A stretch of 64,000 nucleotides of DNA, taken from Stappia sp. BW2 (GTDB lineage Bacteria > Pseudomonadota > Alphaproteobacteria > Rhizobiales > Stappiaceae). Below, piece by piece: positions 33,890 through 43,266 of this stretch (position 1 is its first letter; each line of letters starts with the position of its first letter). Where the stretch lies: the NCBI RefSeq assembly GCF_008107695.1, contig NZ_VIRG01000070.1:1302001-1366000 (forward strand). Reading direction: 5' to 3'. The notes under the pieces were generated by a model, which was not told the DNA's origin, did not search any database, and saw only the letters and a program-made list of their open reading frames with translations. Both the position numbers and the translations under genes were made by a program.

Positions 33890-33909
33890 AGCGCCGGGAA
33901 ATTGGCGCT
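33890..33909. terminator. Weak hairpin between convergent genes
   Basis: Stem AGCGCC (33890-33895) and GGCGCT (33904-33909) with an 8-base loop, between the ccdA stop and the 3' end of the SPOR-domain gene. There is no T-run directly after it on either strand, so the call is tentative. Confidence 0.3.
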
Positions 33910-33947
33910 CTGGCGTGCCACACTGTTCGTTATTGATTTGGGTAGAC

Positions 33948-35234
33948 TTAAAACGCCGTGTCGCGAAACTCGGCGGCGGTCACAAGCGGTTCCCCTGCGA
34001 ACAGGGCCGGGTGACAGAGTTCCGTGACATCCAACAGCTGCAGGCATGCAACGGCGGCATCTGCCGCATTAGCGAAGGGGCCGACCATCAGGGCAATGCC
34101 GCCTTGTGGCGTGGTCTGTTCCATCAGAAGCGGGCGAAGGTCACGCATGCGTTCCACGTTCTGATTCTTGAAATCCGCCCATGCTTTCGCGGCCGCAGCC
34201 GTGGAGCTGTAGTGACCAATGATAGCCCCGAAATCGCTCCGCTTCAGTTTGCTGTCGCCGCCACCACGCAGTCGCCCGGCTGGACTTGAGGGTGTGACCA
34301 CCACTGGTCTGCTGGTCGTTTGCGTGGGAGTTGCATCGAACGCATCCGTTGTTGCCTGAGAAGAAGGCGTGTTTTCTTCAACCGTCAAGGGGATGGATCC
34401 GGTTGCCTGTGGCGCTTCACCAGCAGCCGGCAGGTTGACCCTGGGCAGATCGACAATCCGAACTGGTTCGCTGGGATTGAATTTCTGAGAAGGTGCATTG
34501 GATGCTTTGGTTCCGGCCTGCATGCTGACCATTCTGGGTGGAGCCTTGGAAGCTTCCGTCACGCGTTGCGGAGACGCATCCTTTCTGGCCGTTTGAGCTA
34601 GGGCCGCAGAAGTTGCCGAAACCTGCTGGTTGACCTCAACTTTCATTTTCGGAGAGGGGTGCGGAACGGGAAGCGAAGTCTTGGGGTTTGAGTTTGCAGC
34701 TTCTGTACGGATCACACCGGGACCAGGCTCTGCCGGTTCACCATTGCTCCCAACCGTGGTGTGGGAGCTGGATGACTTTGAACGGGCGGCTTCCTTTTCC
34801 AGCGCAGCAATGCGCCGCGAGTAGGCGACGTTTTGTTCGGCTAATGCGCCCAGGCGTCGACGCAATCCGACGATTTCCTTTTGCAGGACTTCAATCTGGC
34901 TTTGGCTCAAAGCGGGCAACGGAGCATCTTTACCACCGTCCGGCAACTGCATGACCTCGATCGGGACACCTTTACCGGAAGAGGTCGAGATAGAGGCCGT
35001 CGTTGCAACGCCTCCCATCGGAGGAAGCGTAAGGCCAGAGGGAAAATCAAATTTCGGAGTGAACTGCTGTGGGGCGTTGCTGAACTGGTACGACGCAAGC
35101 CCGACTGTGCCCATGCAAACGGCCGCAAACGCCCACGAAAGCACGCCGACACGCGAAGGCGTGAACGTCTCGCGGACTATGTCCCGAACAGATTTTTGTG
35201 CCTTCCGCTTTGCCAAAAGTCCTGCTTTCCGCAC
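33948..35234 (-). CDS. Membrane-anchored protein with C-terminal SPOR-like domain
   Basis: Protein of 428 residues: basic cytoplasmic N-terminus, one TM helix (about 30-47, VLSWAFAAVCMGTVGLASY), a coiled coil (about 108-150, EVLQKEIVGLRRRLGALAEQNVAYSR by parts), a long Pro/Ser/Thr/Ala-rich linker and a C-terminal domain (about 340-428) with the alternating pattern of SPOR peptidoglycan-binding folds (GAIIGHYSSTAAAAKAWADF; ALMVGPFANAADAAVACLQL). It would sit in the inner membrane and bind cell wall in the periplasm. The specific role is unknown. It is divergent from glmU. Confidence 0.7.
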   Translation of the reverse strand: MRKAGLLAKRKAQKSVRDIVRETFTPSRVGVLSWAFAAVCMGTVGLASYQFSNAPQQFTPKFDFPSGLTLPPMGGVATTASISTSSGKGVPIEVMQLPDGGKDAPLPALSQSQIEVLQKEIVGLRRRLGALAEQNVAYSRRIAALEKEAARSKSSSSHTTVGSNGEPAEPGPGVIRTEAANSNPKTSLPVPHPSPKMKVEVNQQVSATSAALAQTARKDASPQRVTEASKAPPRMVSMQAGTKASNAPSQKFNPSEPVRIVDLPRVNLPAAGEAPQATGSIPLTVEENTPSSQATTDAFDATPTQTTSRPVVVTPSSPAGRLRGGGDSKLKRSDFGAIIGHYSSTAAAAKAWADFKNQNVERMRDLRPLLMEQTTPQGGIALMVGPFANAADAAVACLQLLDVTELCHPALFAGEPLVTAAEFRDTAF

Positions 35235-35398
35235 CTGAAACCGAATCTCAAAGAAGATACCCCATCAGGTGCGTATTATGGTTAAGGAAACGCAAACTCG
35301 AACGCTCCGGAAGTCAGATCTTTCAATGTTCTGTGGATCGGGGCATATAGTGGCCGACACGTATGGGTGATGCCCTGATATTTGACAGTGGACCATTG

Positions 35399-36754
35399 AT
35401 GACTGAACGTTCTTGCCTTTCGATTGTTCTAGCCGCCGGGCTCGGTACCCGGATGAAATCCAACCTGCCCAAGGTGATGCACGAGATTGGTGGCTTGCCG
35501 CTGGTCGGGCATGTGATCAAGACTTTGAAGCAAGCGGGATCCGATCGAATTTCAGTGGTGGTCGGGCCAGACATGCCAGAGCTTGAAAAGCTGGTGAATG
35601 TATTGGCGCCAGAGGCGACTTGCCCGGTTCAGCGCGAGCGGTTGGGGACGGCGCATGCGGTTCTTGCTGCGCGAACTGCACTGGAAACGATTTCAGACGA
35701 TATTCTGATCCTTTTCGGCGACACGCCACTGGTAACGCCGGAGACGATCGGAGAAGTTCGCAACGCTTTGGCCGACGGGGCGGAGGTTGCTGTTCTCGGG
35801 TTTGAAGCCCGGAAGCCGTTCGGTTACGGGCGGCTTGTGACTGAAGATGGCCGTCTGATCGCCATTCGCGAAGAAAAAGACGCTTCGGACGATGAGCGGG
35901 AGATCACATTTTGCAATTCCGGCATCATGGGCTTTTCAGGCAAGCACGCACTCTCTTTGCTGGATTCAATTGGCAATGCCAATGCCAAGAGCGAGTTTTA
36001 CCTGACCGATGCTGTTGAAATCGCCAACAGCAGGGGATTGAAAGTCGTTGCAATTTCCGCTTCCGAAGCAGAAACGCAAGGCATCAATACGCGCGCTCAA
36101 CAGGCTGCTTGTGAAGCGGATTTCCAGGACCGGATGCGCCAAGCCGCGTTGGAAAACGGCTGCACACTGCTGGCGCCGCATACGGTTTACTTTTCGCACG
36201 ACACGGTCCTGGAAACGGACTGTATAATTGAACAAAGCGTGGTCTTCGGGCCGAGGGTGAAGGTCGCCGCTGGTGCGCGGATCAGGGCTTTCAGTCATCT
36301 GGAAGGTGCGACCGTCGGTGAAAACAGTGTCGTTGGTCCCTATGCGCGATTGCGGCCAGGCGCAGTTCTTGGAGCTGATACCCGCGTCGGAAACTTCGTT
36401 GAAGTGAAAAACGCCACCTTCGGGGACGGGGCCAAGGCGAACCATCTCAGCTATATCGGCGATGCCAGCGTTGGCTCCAAGTCGAACATCGGAGCGGGCA
36501 CGATCACCTGCAACTACGATGGGTATCTGAAACACCGTACGGACATTGGAGCCGGTAGTTTTGTAGGATCCAATTCTACGCTCGTTGCGCCGGTAACACT
36601 CGGCAGCGGCGCGTTTGTTGCTGCTGGAAGCGTCATTACGGCCAATGTCGAGCCGGATTCCATGGCTTTCGGGCGGGCGCGTCAGACCGTGAAGGAAGGC
36701 AAGGCCAAGGAATTGCGCGCACGGCTGCAGGCAGCCAAGAACAACAAATCCTGA
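35399..36754 (+). CDS. glmU: Bifunctional GlcNAc-1-P uridyltransferase / glucosamine-1-P acetyltransferase
   Basis: Protein of 451 residues from the ATG at 35399; an in-frame ATG at 35363 would add 12 residues not typical of the family. The N-terminal pyrophosphorylase has IVLAAGLGTRMKS at 9-21. The C-terminal left-handed beta helix carries the acetyltransferase site with H349 in KANHLSYIGD. It makes UDP-GlcNAc for peptidoglycan and LPS. The next gene, glmS, supplies glucosamine-6-phosphate for the same pathway; phosphoglucosamine mutase glmM is not in the window. Confidence 0.97.
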   Translation: MTERSCLSIVLAAGLGTRMKSNLPKVMHEIGGLPLVGHVIKTLKQAGSDRISVVVGPDMPELEKLVNVLAPEATCPVQRERLGTAHAVLAARTALETISDDILILFGDTPLVTPETIGEVRNALADGAEVAVLGFEARKPFGYGRLVTEDGRLIAIREEKDASDDEREITFCNSGIMGFSGKHALSLLDSIGNANAKSEFYLTDAVEIANSRGLKVVAISASEAETQGINTRAQQAACEADFQDRMRQAALENGCTLLAPHTVYFSHDTVLETDCIIEQSVVFGPRVKVAAGARIRAFSHLEGATVGENSVVGPYARLRPGAVLGADTRVGNFVEVKNATFGDGAKANHLSYIGDASVGSKSNIGAGTITCNYDGYLKHRTDIGAGSFVGSNSTLVAPVTLGSGAFVAAGSVITANVEPDSMAFGRARQTVKEGKAKELRARLQAAKNNKS

Positions 36755-36871
36755 GGTATAGACATTTCCCCACCCCTGTCATTTTCTGAAACAGGTATTG
36801 ATTTCTGATTGATTGGCACCGTCGTTTAAAGCAGTGCGGTCCGCTGGATCTATTTTTAAAGGGCTTTTTGC

Positions 36872-38698
36872 ATGTGTGGCATTGTTGGCGTGTTGGGAAC
36901 GATTGATGCGGCGCCTCGGATTGTGGATTCGCTCAAGCGTCTGGAATACCGGGGTTACGATTCTGCTGGCGTTGCCACACTGGTGGATGGCGCCATCGTG
37001 CGTCGCAGGGCTGAAGGCAAGCTCCGCAACCTGGAAGCAGCTCTCGAAAAAGCGCCTCTGATGGGCTTGTCCGGTATCGGGCACACCCGGTGGGCAACAC
37101 ATGGTGCACCGACTGTTGCCAACGCCCATCCGCATCAGGCCGGTTCGGTTGCTGTCGTTCATAATGGCATCATCGAAAATTATCTGGACCTGCGTGAGGA
37201 AATCGTTGCCGCGGGCGCAGTGCTGGACACGGAAACGGATACAGAAGTCGTTGCCCATCTGGTCAATCTGGCGATGGCAAAAGGCCTTTCTCCAAAGGAT
37301 GCTGTCGCAGAAGTGTTGCCACGCCTGAAAGGCGCCTTCGCGCTCGCCATGCTGTTTTCCGGCGAAGACGATCTTCTCATCGGAGCCCGCAAGGGATCTC
37401 CGCTTGCCGTCGGCCATGGTGACGGTGAAATGTTCGTCGGTTCGGATGCTATCGCCCTGTCGCCGTTTACCGACCGGATTACCTATCTCGACGAAGGGGA
37501 CTGGGCGGTCATCACGAGAGCGGGTGTTCAGATCTTCGATCAGCAGAACCGTCCCGTCACCCGCCCCGAGGCAAAGTCTTCTGTGACTTCCAGCCTGATG
37601 GACAAGGGCAACTACAAGCACTTCATGGCGAAGGAGATACACGAGCAGCCTGAAGTTCTTGGCCATACGCTGTCGCGCTATTTCGATTACAAAACCAAAC
37701 GCGCTCGGGTGGAAGGTGCCGAAGAGCTGAAGTTCAAGGACTTGTCGCGGCTGATCATCACAGCGTGCGGGACAGCTTATCTTGCTGGTCTGGTGTCCAA
37801 ATACTGGTTCGAGAAATATGCCCGTCTGCCGGTGGAGATCGACATTGCCAGCGAGTTCCGCTACCGGGAAACGCCGGTGAGCGACAAAGATACGGCACTG
37901 GTGATTTCCCAGTCCGGGGAGACCGCCGACACACTGGCCTCGCTGCGCTATTGCAAAGACAATGGCGCGACGATCGGGGCGATTGTGAACGTTCCTGAAA
38001 GCACGATTGCGCGTGAGGCCGACAAGGTCTTTCCGACCGTCGCGGGACCGGAAATCGGCGTCGCCTCCACGAAAGCCTTTACCTGTCAGCTCGCAGTTCT
38101 GGCCGGACTAGCGTTGCAGGCCGGGCGGGAACGCGGCGTTCTGACACCCGAGCGGGAACAGGAACTGGTCGCAGAATTGACGGAAGTTCCAAGCCTCGCG
38201 CTGAAGGCTCTGGCCTGCGAAGTCGACATAGAGAAACTGGCGCATCCGCTCTCCAAGGCAAGCAATGCCCTCTATCTTGGCCGGGCAACCAATTTCCCGC
38301 TTGCGCTGGAAGGCGCGTTGAAGCTGAAGGAACTCTCATACATCCACGCAGAAGGCTATGCTGCAGGAGAACTCAAGCACGGGCCGATTGCGCTGATCGA
38401 CGAAAATATGCCGGTTTTCGTCATTGCGCCCTTCGATGCGATTTACGAGAAGACCGTTTCCAACATGCAGGAAGTTGCGGCTCGCGGCGGACGGATCGTC
38501 CTGATCACCGATCAGCGTGGGGCATCGGAATGCGGTAACGCCGCTGAGAATACGGTTATCCTTCCGGACATGACCGACATTGTGGCGCCGATCATCTACG
38601 CTCTGCCGGTTCAGCTTATTGCCTACCATACAGCCGTGTTCATGGGCACAGATGTCGACCAGCCGAGAAACCTGGCAAAATCTGTGACGGTTGAATAG
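36872..38698 (+). CDS. glmS: Glutamine-fructose-6-phosphate aminotransferase
   Basis: Protein of 608 residues, the normal length. Cys2 in MCGIVGVLG is the glutaminase nucleophile after Met removal; LEYRGYDSAG follows. Two SIS domains make up the synthase half (ITACGTAYLAG; ISQSGETADTLAS; later the C-terminal TVE end). It makes glucosamine-6-phosphate from fructose-6-phosphate and glutamine, the entry step to UDP-GlcNAc. The 117-base leader after glmU shows no glmS ribozyme, which is a feature of Gram-positive bacteria. Confidence 0.98.
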   Translation: MCGIVGVLGTIDAAPRIVDSLKRLEYRGYDSAGVATLVDGAIVRRRAEGKLRNLEAALEKAPLMGLSGIGHTRWATHGAPTVANAHPHQAGSVAVVHNGIIENYLDLREEIVAAGAVLDTETDTEVVAHLVNLAMAKGLSPKDAVAEVLPRLKGAFALAMLFSGEDDLLIGARKGSPLAVGHGDGEMFVGSDAIALSPFTDRITYLDEGDWAVITRAGVQIFDQQNRPVTRPEAKSSVTSSLMDKGNYKHFMAKEIHEQPEVLGHTLSRYFDYKTKRARVEGAEELKFKDLSRLIITACGTAYLAGLVSKYWFEKYARLPVEIDIASEFRYRETPVSDKDTALVISQSGETADTLASLRYCKDNGATIGAIVNVPESTIAREADKVFPTVAGPEIGVASTKAFTCQLAVLAGLALQAGRERGVLTPEREQELVAELTEVPSLALKALACEVDIEKLAHPLSKASNALYLGRATNFPLALEGALKLKELSYIHAEGYAAGELKHGPIALIDENMPVFVIAPFDAIYEKTVSNMQEVAARGGRIVLITDQRGASECGNAAENTVILPDMTDIVAPIIYALPVQLIAYHTAVFMGTDVDQPRNLAKSVTVE

Positions 38699-38701
38699 TC
38701 C

Positions 38702-39148
38702 GTGGACGGCATAAGCACACACGACCGGGTTCTGCCGTTCGAAGAGCGGTACAGGAGCGATGTGATCGCGCTTTGGGACAAATGCGGTCTGACGCGTCCC
38801 TGGAATGATCCTGACAAGGACATCGACCGGAAGCAGACCGACGAAAACGGCGCTTTTTTCGTGCTGCTGCGTGGAGACAGGCTGATTGGGTCTGTCATGG
38901 CCGGTTATGACGGTCATCGCGGGTCGATCAACTATCTTTCTGTCGACCCGGATTTCCAGACGGTTGGACTTGGCAAGATGCTGATGAGCCGCTGTGAGGC
39001 CTTCCTGATTGCCCGGGGGTGCCCGAAGATCAATCTGATGGTGCGTCAGGGCAATGAAAAGGTTCTGAGGTTCTACGAACAGCTCGGTTATGCCGAAGAA
39101 ACAGCCGTTGCCTTGGGCAAGAGGCTTATTCCGGACATTAAACCTTAA
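38702..39148 (+). CDS. GNAT-family acetyltransferase (YpeA-like)
   Basis: Protein of 148 residues, starting at a GTG only three bases after the glmS stop, so it is probably in one transcript with it. The GNAT core is clear: IGSVMAGYDGHRGSINYLSVDPDFQTVGLGKMLM in several strands, with the acetyl-CoA loop V-x-x-x-G-L-G-K, then VRQGNEKVLRFYEQLGY. Opening residues (LWDKCGLTRPWNDPDKDI) are typical of YpeA-type enzymes. The substrate is unknown. Confidence 0.88.
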   Translation: MDGISTHDRVLPFEERYRSDVIALWDKCGLTRPWNDPDKDIDRKQTDENGAFFVLLRGDRLIGSVMAGYDGHRGSINYLSVDPDFQTVGLGKMLMSRCEAFLIARGCPKINLMVRQGNEKVLRFYEQLGYAEETAVALGKRLIPDIKP

Positions 39149-39151
39149 AGC

Positions 39152-39667
39152 TCAGGACGGATCCTTGCACCCGTCAGGCGGAGTGCTACCCGGCCCGGAG
39201 GGACGCGACAGCACGTAGGCGGCACAGCCGATCATGAACAGTCCGACACCAATCGCAAGCCACAGGCCGGGATGGGCTGACAGATAAAACACGCAGTAGC
39301 CGAAGGTCATGCCGGAAACGGCGAAGATCTTCGCTTTTGGCGGGATCGCACCATGTTCGCGCCAGGCCACCACGGGTGGTCCGAAAATGGGATGGTTGAG
39401 AATGCGGGCTTCGAGCGCGGGAGATGACCTGGCGAAGCAGGCCGCAGCCAGAATGAAAAAGATGGTGCTTGGCAGGATGGGCAGGAATGCACCGACAATC
39501 CCGAGGCCGACGCATCCGGTTCCCAGAAGTTTGAACGTGGTCCGCCGCAACACTGCCTCCAAATCCGGCACAGTCTGAATATATCGCTGAAAAATAAATC
39601 GAGCGAAAGATACCACGCTGCGATAAAGATGCTTATCTAAGTGCGGATCACTTGAAAAGACGAGCAT
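39152..39667 (-). CDS. DUF454 (YbaN-type) inner-membrane protein
   Basis: About 171 residues from the ATG at 39667; the frame is open to 39757 but that would overlap the divergent gene at 39694. The DUF454 core is present: LRRTTFKLLGTGCVGLGIVGAFLPILPSTIFFILAAACFARSS by parts, then LNHPIFGPPVVAWREHGAIPPKAKI. Three to four hydrophobic helices are seen. The function of the family is unknown. It is convergent with the acetyltransferase gene, with three bases between the stops. Confidence 0.85.
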   Translation of the reverse strand: MLVFSSDPHLDKHLYRSVVSFARFIFQRYIQTVPDLEAVLRRTTFKLLGTGCVGLGIVGAFLPILPSTIFFILAAACFARSSPALEARILNHPIFGPPVVAWREHGAIPPKAKIFAVSGMTFGYCVFYLSAHPGLWLAIGVGLFMIGCAAYVLSRPSGPGSTPPDGCKDPS

Positions 39668-39693
39668 ACACAGGGAAGTTTCGGGTTTAACCC

Positions 39694-40431
39694 ATGAGCC
39701 GACACAAACATAAAACAGAAGAGGCCAACAAGATAGGCCATCGGTCGCGTTCGACAACCCGTCTTCGCAACTACTTCCTGACGGGGCTGGTCATTGCCGG
39801 CCCTATCGGCATCACTCTGTGGCTGACCTGGACCTTCATCAAATGGGTTGATGGTTGGGTCAAGCCATTTGTGCCCAAGTTATACAATCCTGACACCTAC
39901 CTGCCGTTTCCGATACCGGGCTTCGGGCTCATCGTTGCAGTCTTCGTACTGACGGTCGTCGGTTTTCTCGCGGCAAACTTTCTCGGTCGTAGTTTCCTTT
40001 CGGTTGGCGAAAAAATCGTCGGTCGAATGCCGCTTGTTCGCAATATTTACAGTGGCTTGAAGCAGATTTTTGAGACGGTGCTTGATCAGCGCGGGAGCAG
40101 CTTTACAACGGCCGCACTCATCGAGTATCCGCGCCGCGGTCTCTGGGCAATCGTTTTCATTTCCACCGACACAAAGGGGGAAGTGGAACGCAGGCTGAAG
40201 GACAAGGCCGATACGCTTTCCGTGTTTCTGCCGACAACGCCAAACCCGACGTCGGGCTTTCTGCTGTTCGTGCCCAAAGAAGATGTCATTGAGCTGGATA
40301 TGAGCGTCGAGGATGCGGCAAAGCTTGTCATCTCGGCTGGCCTGGTCAATCCAAAATACCCAGAGATCCTTGCAGATGATATCGTGGACCCCGCGCAACT
40401 GGAACGGGTGAGAACCTCCGAAGACGCGTGA
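39694..40431 (+). CDS. DUF502 inner-membrane protein
   Basis: Protein of 245 residues with two TM helices (about 27-50, and 75-97) and a cytoplasmic or periplasmic C-terminal domain. LRNYFLTGLVIAGPIGITLWLTW and the later GRMPLVRNIYSGLKQIFETVL are typical of the DUF502 family, found widely in proteobacteria and in plants (LCV-like). The TPNPTSGFLLFVP segment is also conserved. No enzymatic function is known. It is convergent with recG. Confidence 0.88.
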   Translation: MSRHKHKTEEANKIGHRSRSTTRLRNYFLTGLVIAGPIGITLWLTWTFIKWVDGWVKPFVPKLYNPDTYLPFPIPGFGLIVAVFVLTVVGFLAANFLGRSFLSVGEKIVGRMPLVRNIYSGLKQIFETVLDQRGSSFTTAALIEYPRRGLWAIVFISTDTKGEVERRLKDKADTLSVFLPTTPNPTSGFLLFVPKEDVIELDMSVEDAAKLVISAGLVNPKYPEILADDIVDPAQLERVRTSEDA

Positions 40432-40470
40432 GCGTTTCAACCTCCTTGAGTAACACCCGGATTTAAGCTG

Positions 40471-40487
40471 AAGCGGCGGGCGCTTTT
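40471..40487 (+). terminator. Possible short terminator after the DUF502 gene
   Basis: AAGCG (40471-40475) and CGCTT (40481-40485) form a five-base stem followed by TT. It lies between the convergent DUF502 and recG genes. The stem is short, so this is tentative. Confidence 0.3.
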
Positions 40488-40599
40488 GCGGTTTGACGCG
40501 GGATTGGTTTGGTTCGCTGCGCGAAGGATGTGGTGATCAATAGCCGTCGCGCGATCATGTCGAGCGCTCGTATCGGCTTTGCAGCTTTCTGAAGTGGGG

Positions 40600-42702
40600 T
40601 CAGCCTGCGCGGAGAAGCCTGATGGCTGCGTCCCGTCCGAACAGATACAACAGGCACCGCAAAGCTTCGCCGCGTTTTGTTTTCAGATCGGGATCAAGTT
40701 CAAGGATCAGCCGTGCGTCGTCACGGGCGACTTCCATCAGGTCGGCGTGTTCATCGGCCCGGGCAATACGAAAACCCGGAGTGCCCGATTGACGGGTGCC
40801 CAGAATTTCACCACCACCACGCAGCTTCAGGTCTTCTTCCGCGATCAGGAAACCGTCGTTGGTCTGGCGCATGATGTTCAGCCGGGCGCCCGCCGTTTCA
40901 CCAAGCGGTCCCTTGTAAAGCAGAACGCAGGAGGACGGTTTGTCGCCACGGCCAACACGGCCCCGCAACTGGTGCAATTGCGCCAGACCGAACCGTTCGG
41001 CATGTTCGATCACGATGATCGTGGCGTCGGGCACATCGACGCCGACTTCAATCACGGTCGTTGCTACCAGCACTTTCGTTGCCCCGGACTTGAAGTCTGC
41101 CATTGCGGCGTCTTTTTCGTCGGCGTTCATGCGGCCGTGGACCAGTGAAACCCTTTGTCTGAGAGCATGTTCCAGAACCCGATGTCGTTCTTCGACAGCG
41201 GCTAGGTCGATCTTTTCGGACTCTTCCACCAGCGGGCACACCCAATAGACCTTCTGGCCGTCCCCGACTGCTGCGCCGACCCTGCCGATGATTTCGTCCA
41301 GTCGGTCCAATGACACCGAGACTGTTGTGATTGGCTTGCGGCCTGCCGGCTTGTCCGTCAGGCGCGAAACATCCATATCACCGAAGCCTGTCAGGACTAG
41401 CGTTCGCGGGATCGGTGTTGCGGTCATGACAAGAACATCGACGCCATTGCCCTTGGCAGACAGGGCGAGCCTCTGATGGACGCCGAAGCGATGCTGTTCG
41501 TCGACGACGACCATGGCCAGGTTTCGGAACGTGACAGTTCCCTGGAAAAGGGCATGCGTACCGACAACGAGATCAATCTCTCCAGCATCAAGCTGCTCTT
41601 GCCGGATGCGGCGCTCCTTCTGGCTGTCCTTTCCGGTCATCAGGGCAAGGCGAATGCCAGCTTTTTCGCAAAGCGGCAACATCGACGCATAGTGCTGGCG
41701 GGCGAGGATTTCCGTCGGCGCCATCAGCGCCCCTTGGGCACCGGTTTCGATCACCTGCGCCAGGGCGGCGAGAGCAACCACGGTCTTTCCGGCGCCGACA
41801 TCGCCTTGCAGCAACCGCAACATGCGTACAGGCCTGGCGAGGTCTTCGTTTATTTCTTCTATCGCTTTCGCCTGGCTGCCAGTCAATTGAAACGGCAAAG
41901 ACCCAATTACCGTTTTTTGCAAATCTCCCTTTGGTCTGCGGGCTATGCCGCCGAGCGTGCGCATGTGCGCGCGCACCATGGCAAGGGCAAGTTGACTGGC
42001 AAGCAATTCGTCATAGGCAAGGCGCTGCATGTAAGGGGATGCAGGCTCGATGTCGCTTCGTTCGTGTGGAGCGTGAAGTGTTTTCAGGGCTTCTGCAAAG
42101 TCCGGCCAGCCTGTTTGATGAAGATGTGCCTCATTCAGCCATTCCGGAAGGGGCGGTATGCGCTCAGTCGCGGCCTTGACGGCCTTTTGCAAGGTCTTGG
42201 AAGCCAGTCCGGCAGTCAGCGGGTAGACCGGCTCTATTGCCGGCATTTCTTCTGCTTCTTCGGGTTTCAGAGAATAGTCCGGATGCACCATCTGGGGGCG
42301 TTCGTTAAACCATTCGACCTTGCCGGAAACGATCCTGCGTTCGCCTTCGGGAAAGGTTTTTTCCAGCCAATCGCGACGTGGGTGAAAGAACACGAAGGTG
42401 ATCTGCCCAGTCTCGTCGAAGGCGTTGATCCGGTAGGGCGCTTTTGAATGCCGGGGCGGGGCCATGTGCCTGCCGATAGTGACGTCCAGCGTGACGATTT
42501 CGCCGTTTTCCGAATAGGCGATGCCCGGGCGGTGGCGCCGATCGATCAGGTTATGGGGAATGTGAAAGAGCAGGTCCGCTACTGTCGCGTCGCGGTCCGG
42601 CTGGCTGCCGACGAGTCCTGAAACGAGCTTCTCGATCTTCGGCCCAATTCCGGGCAGGGTCGAGACCGGGGCAAACAGGGGATCGAGAACCGGCGGGCGC
42701 AT
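40600..42702 (-). CDS. recG: ATP-dependent DNA helicase RecG
   Basis: Protein of 700 residues, full length. The N-terminal wedge domain (about 60-160) is followed by Walker A GDVGAGKT at 300-307, motif II as DEQH in VVVDEQHRFGV, motif III TATPIPRTL and the C-terminal QLRGRVGR helicase motif VI. It remodels stalled replication forks and branched DNA. It is divergent from sdhE, with about 230 bases between. Confidence 0.97.
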   Translation of the reverse strand: MRPPVLDPLFAPVSTLPGIGPKIEKLVSGLVGSQPDRDATVADLLFHIPHNLIDRRHRPGIAYSENGEIVTLDVTIGRHMAPPRHSKAPYRINAFDETGQITFVFFHPRRDWLEKTFPEGERRIVSGKVEWFNERPQMVHPDYSLKPEEAEEMPAIEPVYPLTAGLASKTLQKAVKAATERIPPLPEWLNEAHLHQTGWPDFAEALKTLHAPHERSDIEPASPYMQRLAYDELLASQLALAMVRAHMRTLGGIARRPKGDLQKTVIGSLPFQLTGSQAKAIEEINEDLARPVRMLRLLQGDVGAGKTVVALAALAQVIETGAQGALMAPTEILARQHYASMLPLCEKAGIRLALMTGKDSQKERRIRQEQLDAGEIDLVVGTHALFQGTVTFRNLAMVVVDEQHRFGVHQRLALSAKGNGVDVLVMTATPIPRTLVLTGFGDMDVSRLTDKPAGRKPITTVSVSLDRLDEIIGRVGAAVGDGQKVYWVCPLVEESEKIDLAAVEERHRVLEHALRQRVSLVHGRMNADEKDAAMADFKSGATKVLVATTVIEVGVDVPDATIIVIEHAERFGLAQLHQLRGRVGRGDKPSSCVLLYKGPLGETAGARLNIMRQTNDGFLIAEEDLKLRGGGEILGTRQSGTPGFRIARADEHADLMEVARDDARLILELDPDLKTKRGEALRCLLYLFGRDAAIRLLRAG

Positions 42703-42931
42703 GTTCGGCGTGTGAACCTTTGGAAGGTGGTCGGACGTCAGGCATCAGGGCCCCTGTTCTGCCACGAAGGCGGAGTGCTGCGCAACAAATAGAACATTCT
42801 GTGAACTGGGCGCTGACAAGCACGAACTCTGGCGTTATATAACCGGCACGAATTCACCCGTCCGGTTTGCTCCGGTGAAAGCAGATCTGCCTTCGCCGCA
42901 TGCCGGTCAGCTTCACACAGGTCTGTTTCAC

Positions 42932-43249
42932 ATGTCCGAAATGTCCGGCACGCAAGTCGATCCCAATGGCGGCGAACGGGATTCCCGGCGCAAGAAAATA
43001 CTGTTTCGGTGCTGGCATCGGGGCATGAAGGAAATGGATCTTCTGTTGGGCGGTTTCGCCGATGCCGAGATCGACAACCTGTCGGATGAAGAGCTTCGCG
43101 AACTCGAACACCTGCTGACCGCGTATGACCAGGATCTTTACGCCTGGATGACCGGGCGCACGCCTTTGCCACCGGAGTGGGACGGGCCGCTTTACCGACG
43201 CATCATCGTATACCACGAAGCCGCCGGTCCGGCTGGGTTCGTTAAATAA
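42932..43249 (+). CDS. sdhE: Succinate dehydrogenase assembly factor SdhE
   Basis: About 105 residues from the ATG at 42932; the open frame from 42875 adds a non-conserved stretch, and an ATG at 42941 is also possible. The core LFRCWHRGMKEMDLLLG contains the RGxxE motif needed for covalent attachment of FAD to SdhA, and YDQDLYAWMTGR is the second conserved block. The gene is followed 17 bases later by mfd, a common alphaproteobacterial order. Confidence 0.9.
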   Translation: MSEMSGTQVDPNGGERDSRRKKILFRCWHRGMKEMDLLLGGFADAEIDNLSDEELRELEHLLTAYDQDLYAWMTGRTPLPPEWDGPLYRRIIVYHEAAGPAGFVK

Positions 43250-43266
43250 CAACAAGGACACCAGCC

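Noticed and set aside
36755..36871. Possible glmS ribozyme or riboswitch in the glmU-glmS spacer
   Set aside because: The spacer is only 117 bases and shows none of the conserved ribozyme core; that element is typical of Gram-positive bacteria.
40463..40657. 64-residue minus-strand frame overlapping the end of recG
   Set aside because: It has no ribosome site, runs in another frame through the recG C-terminus and shows no recognisable content.
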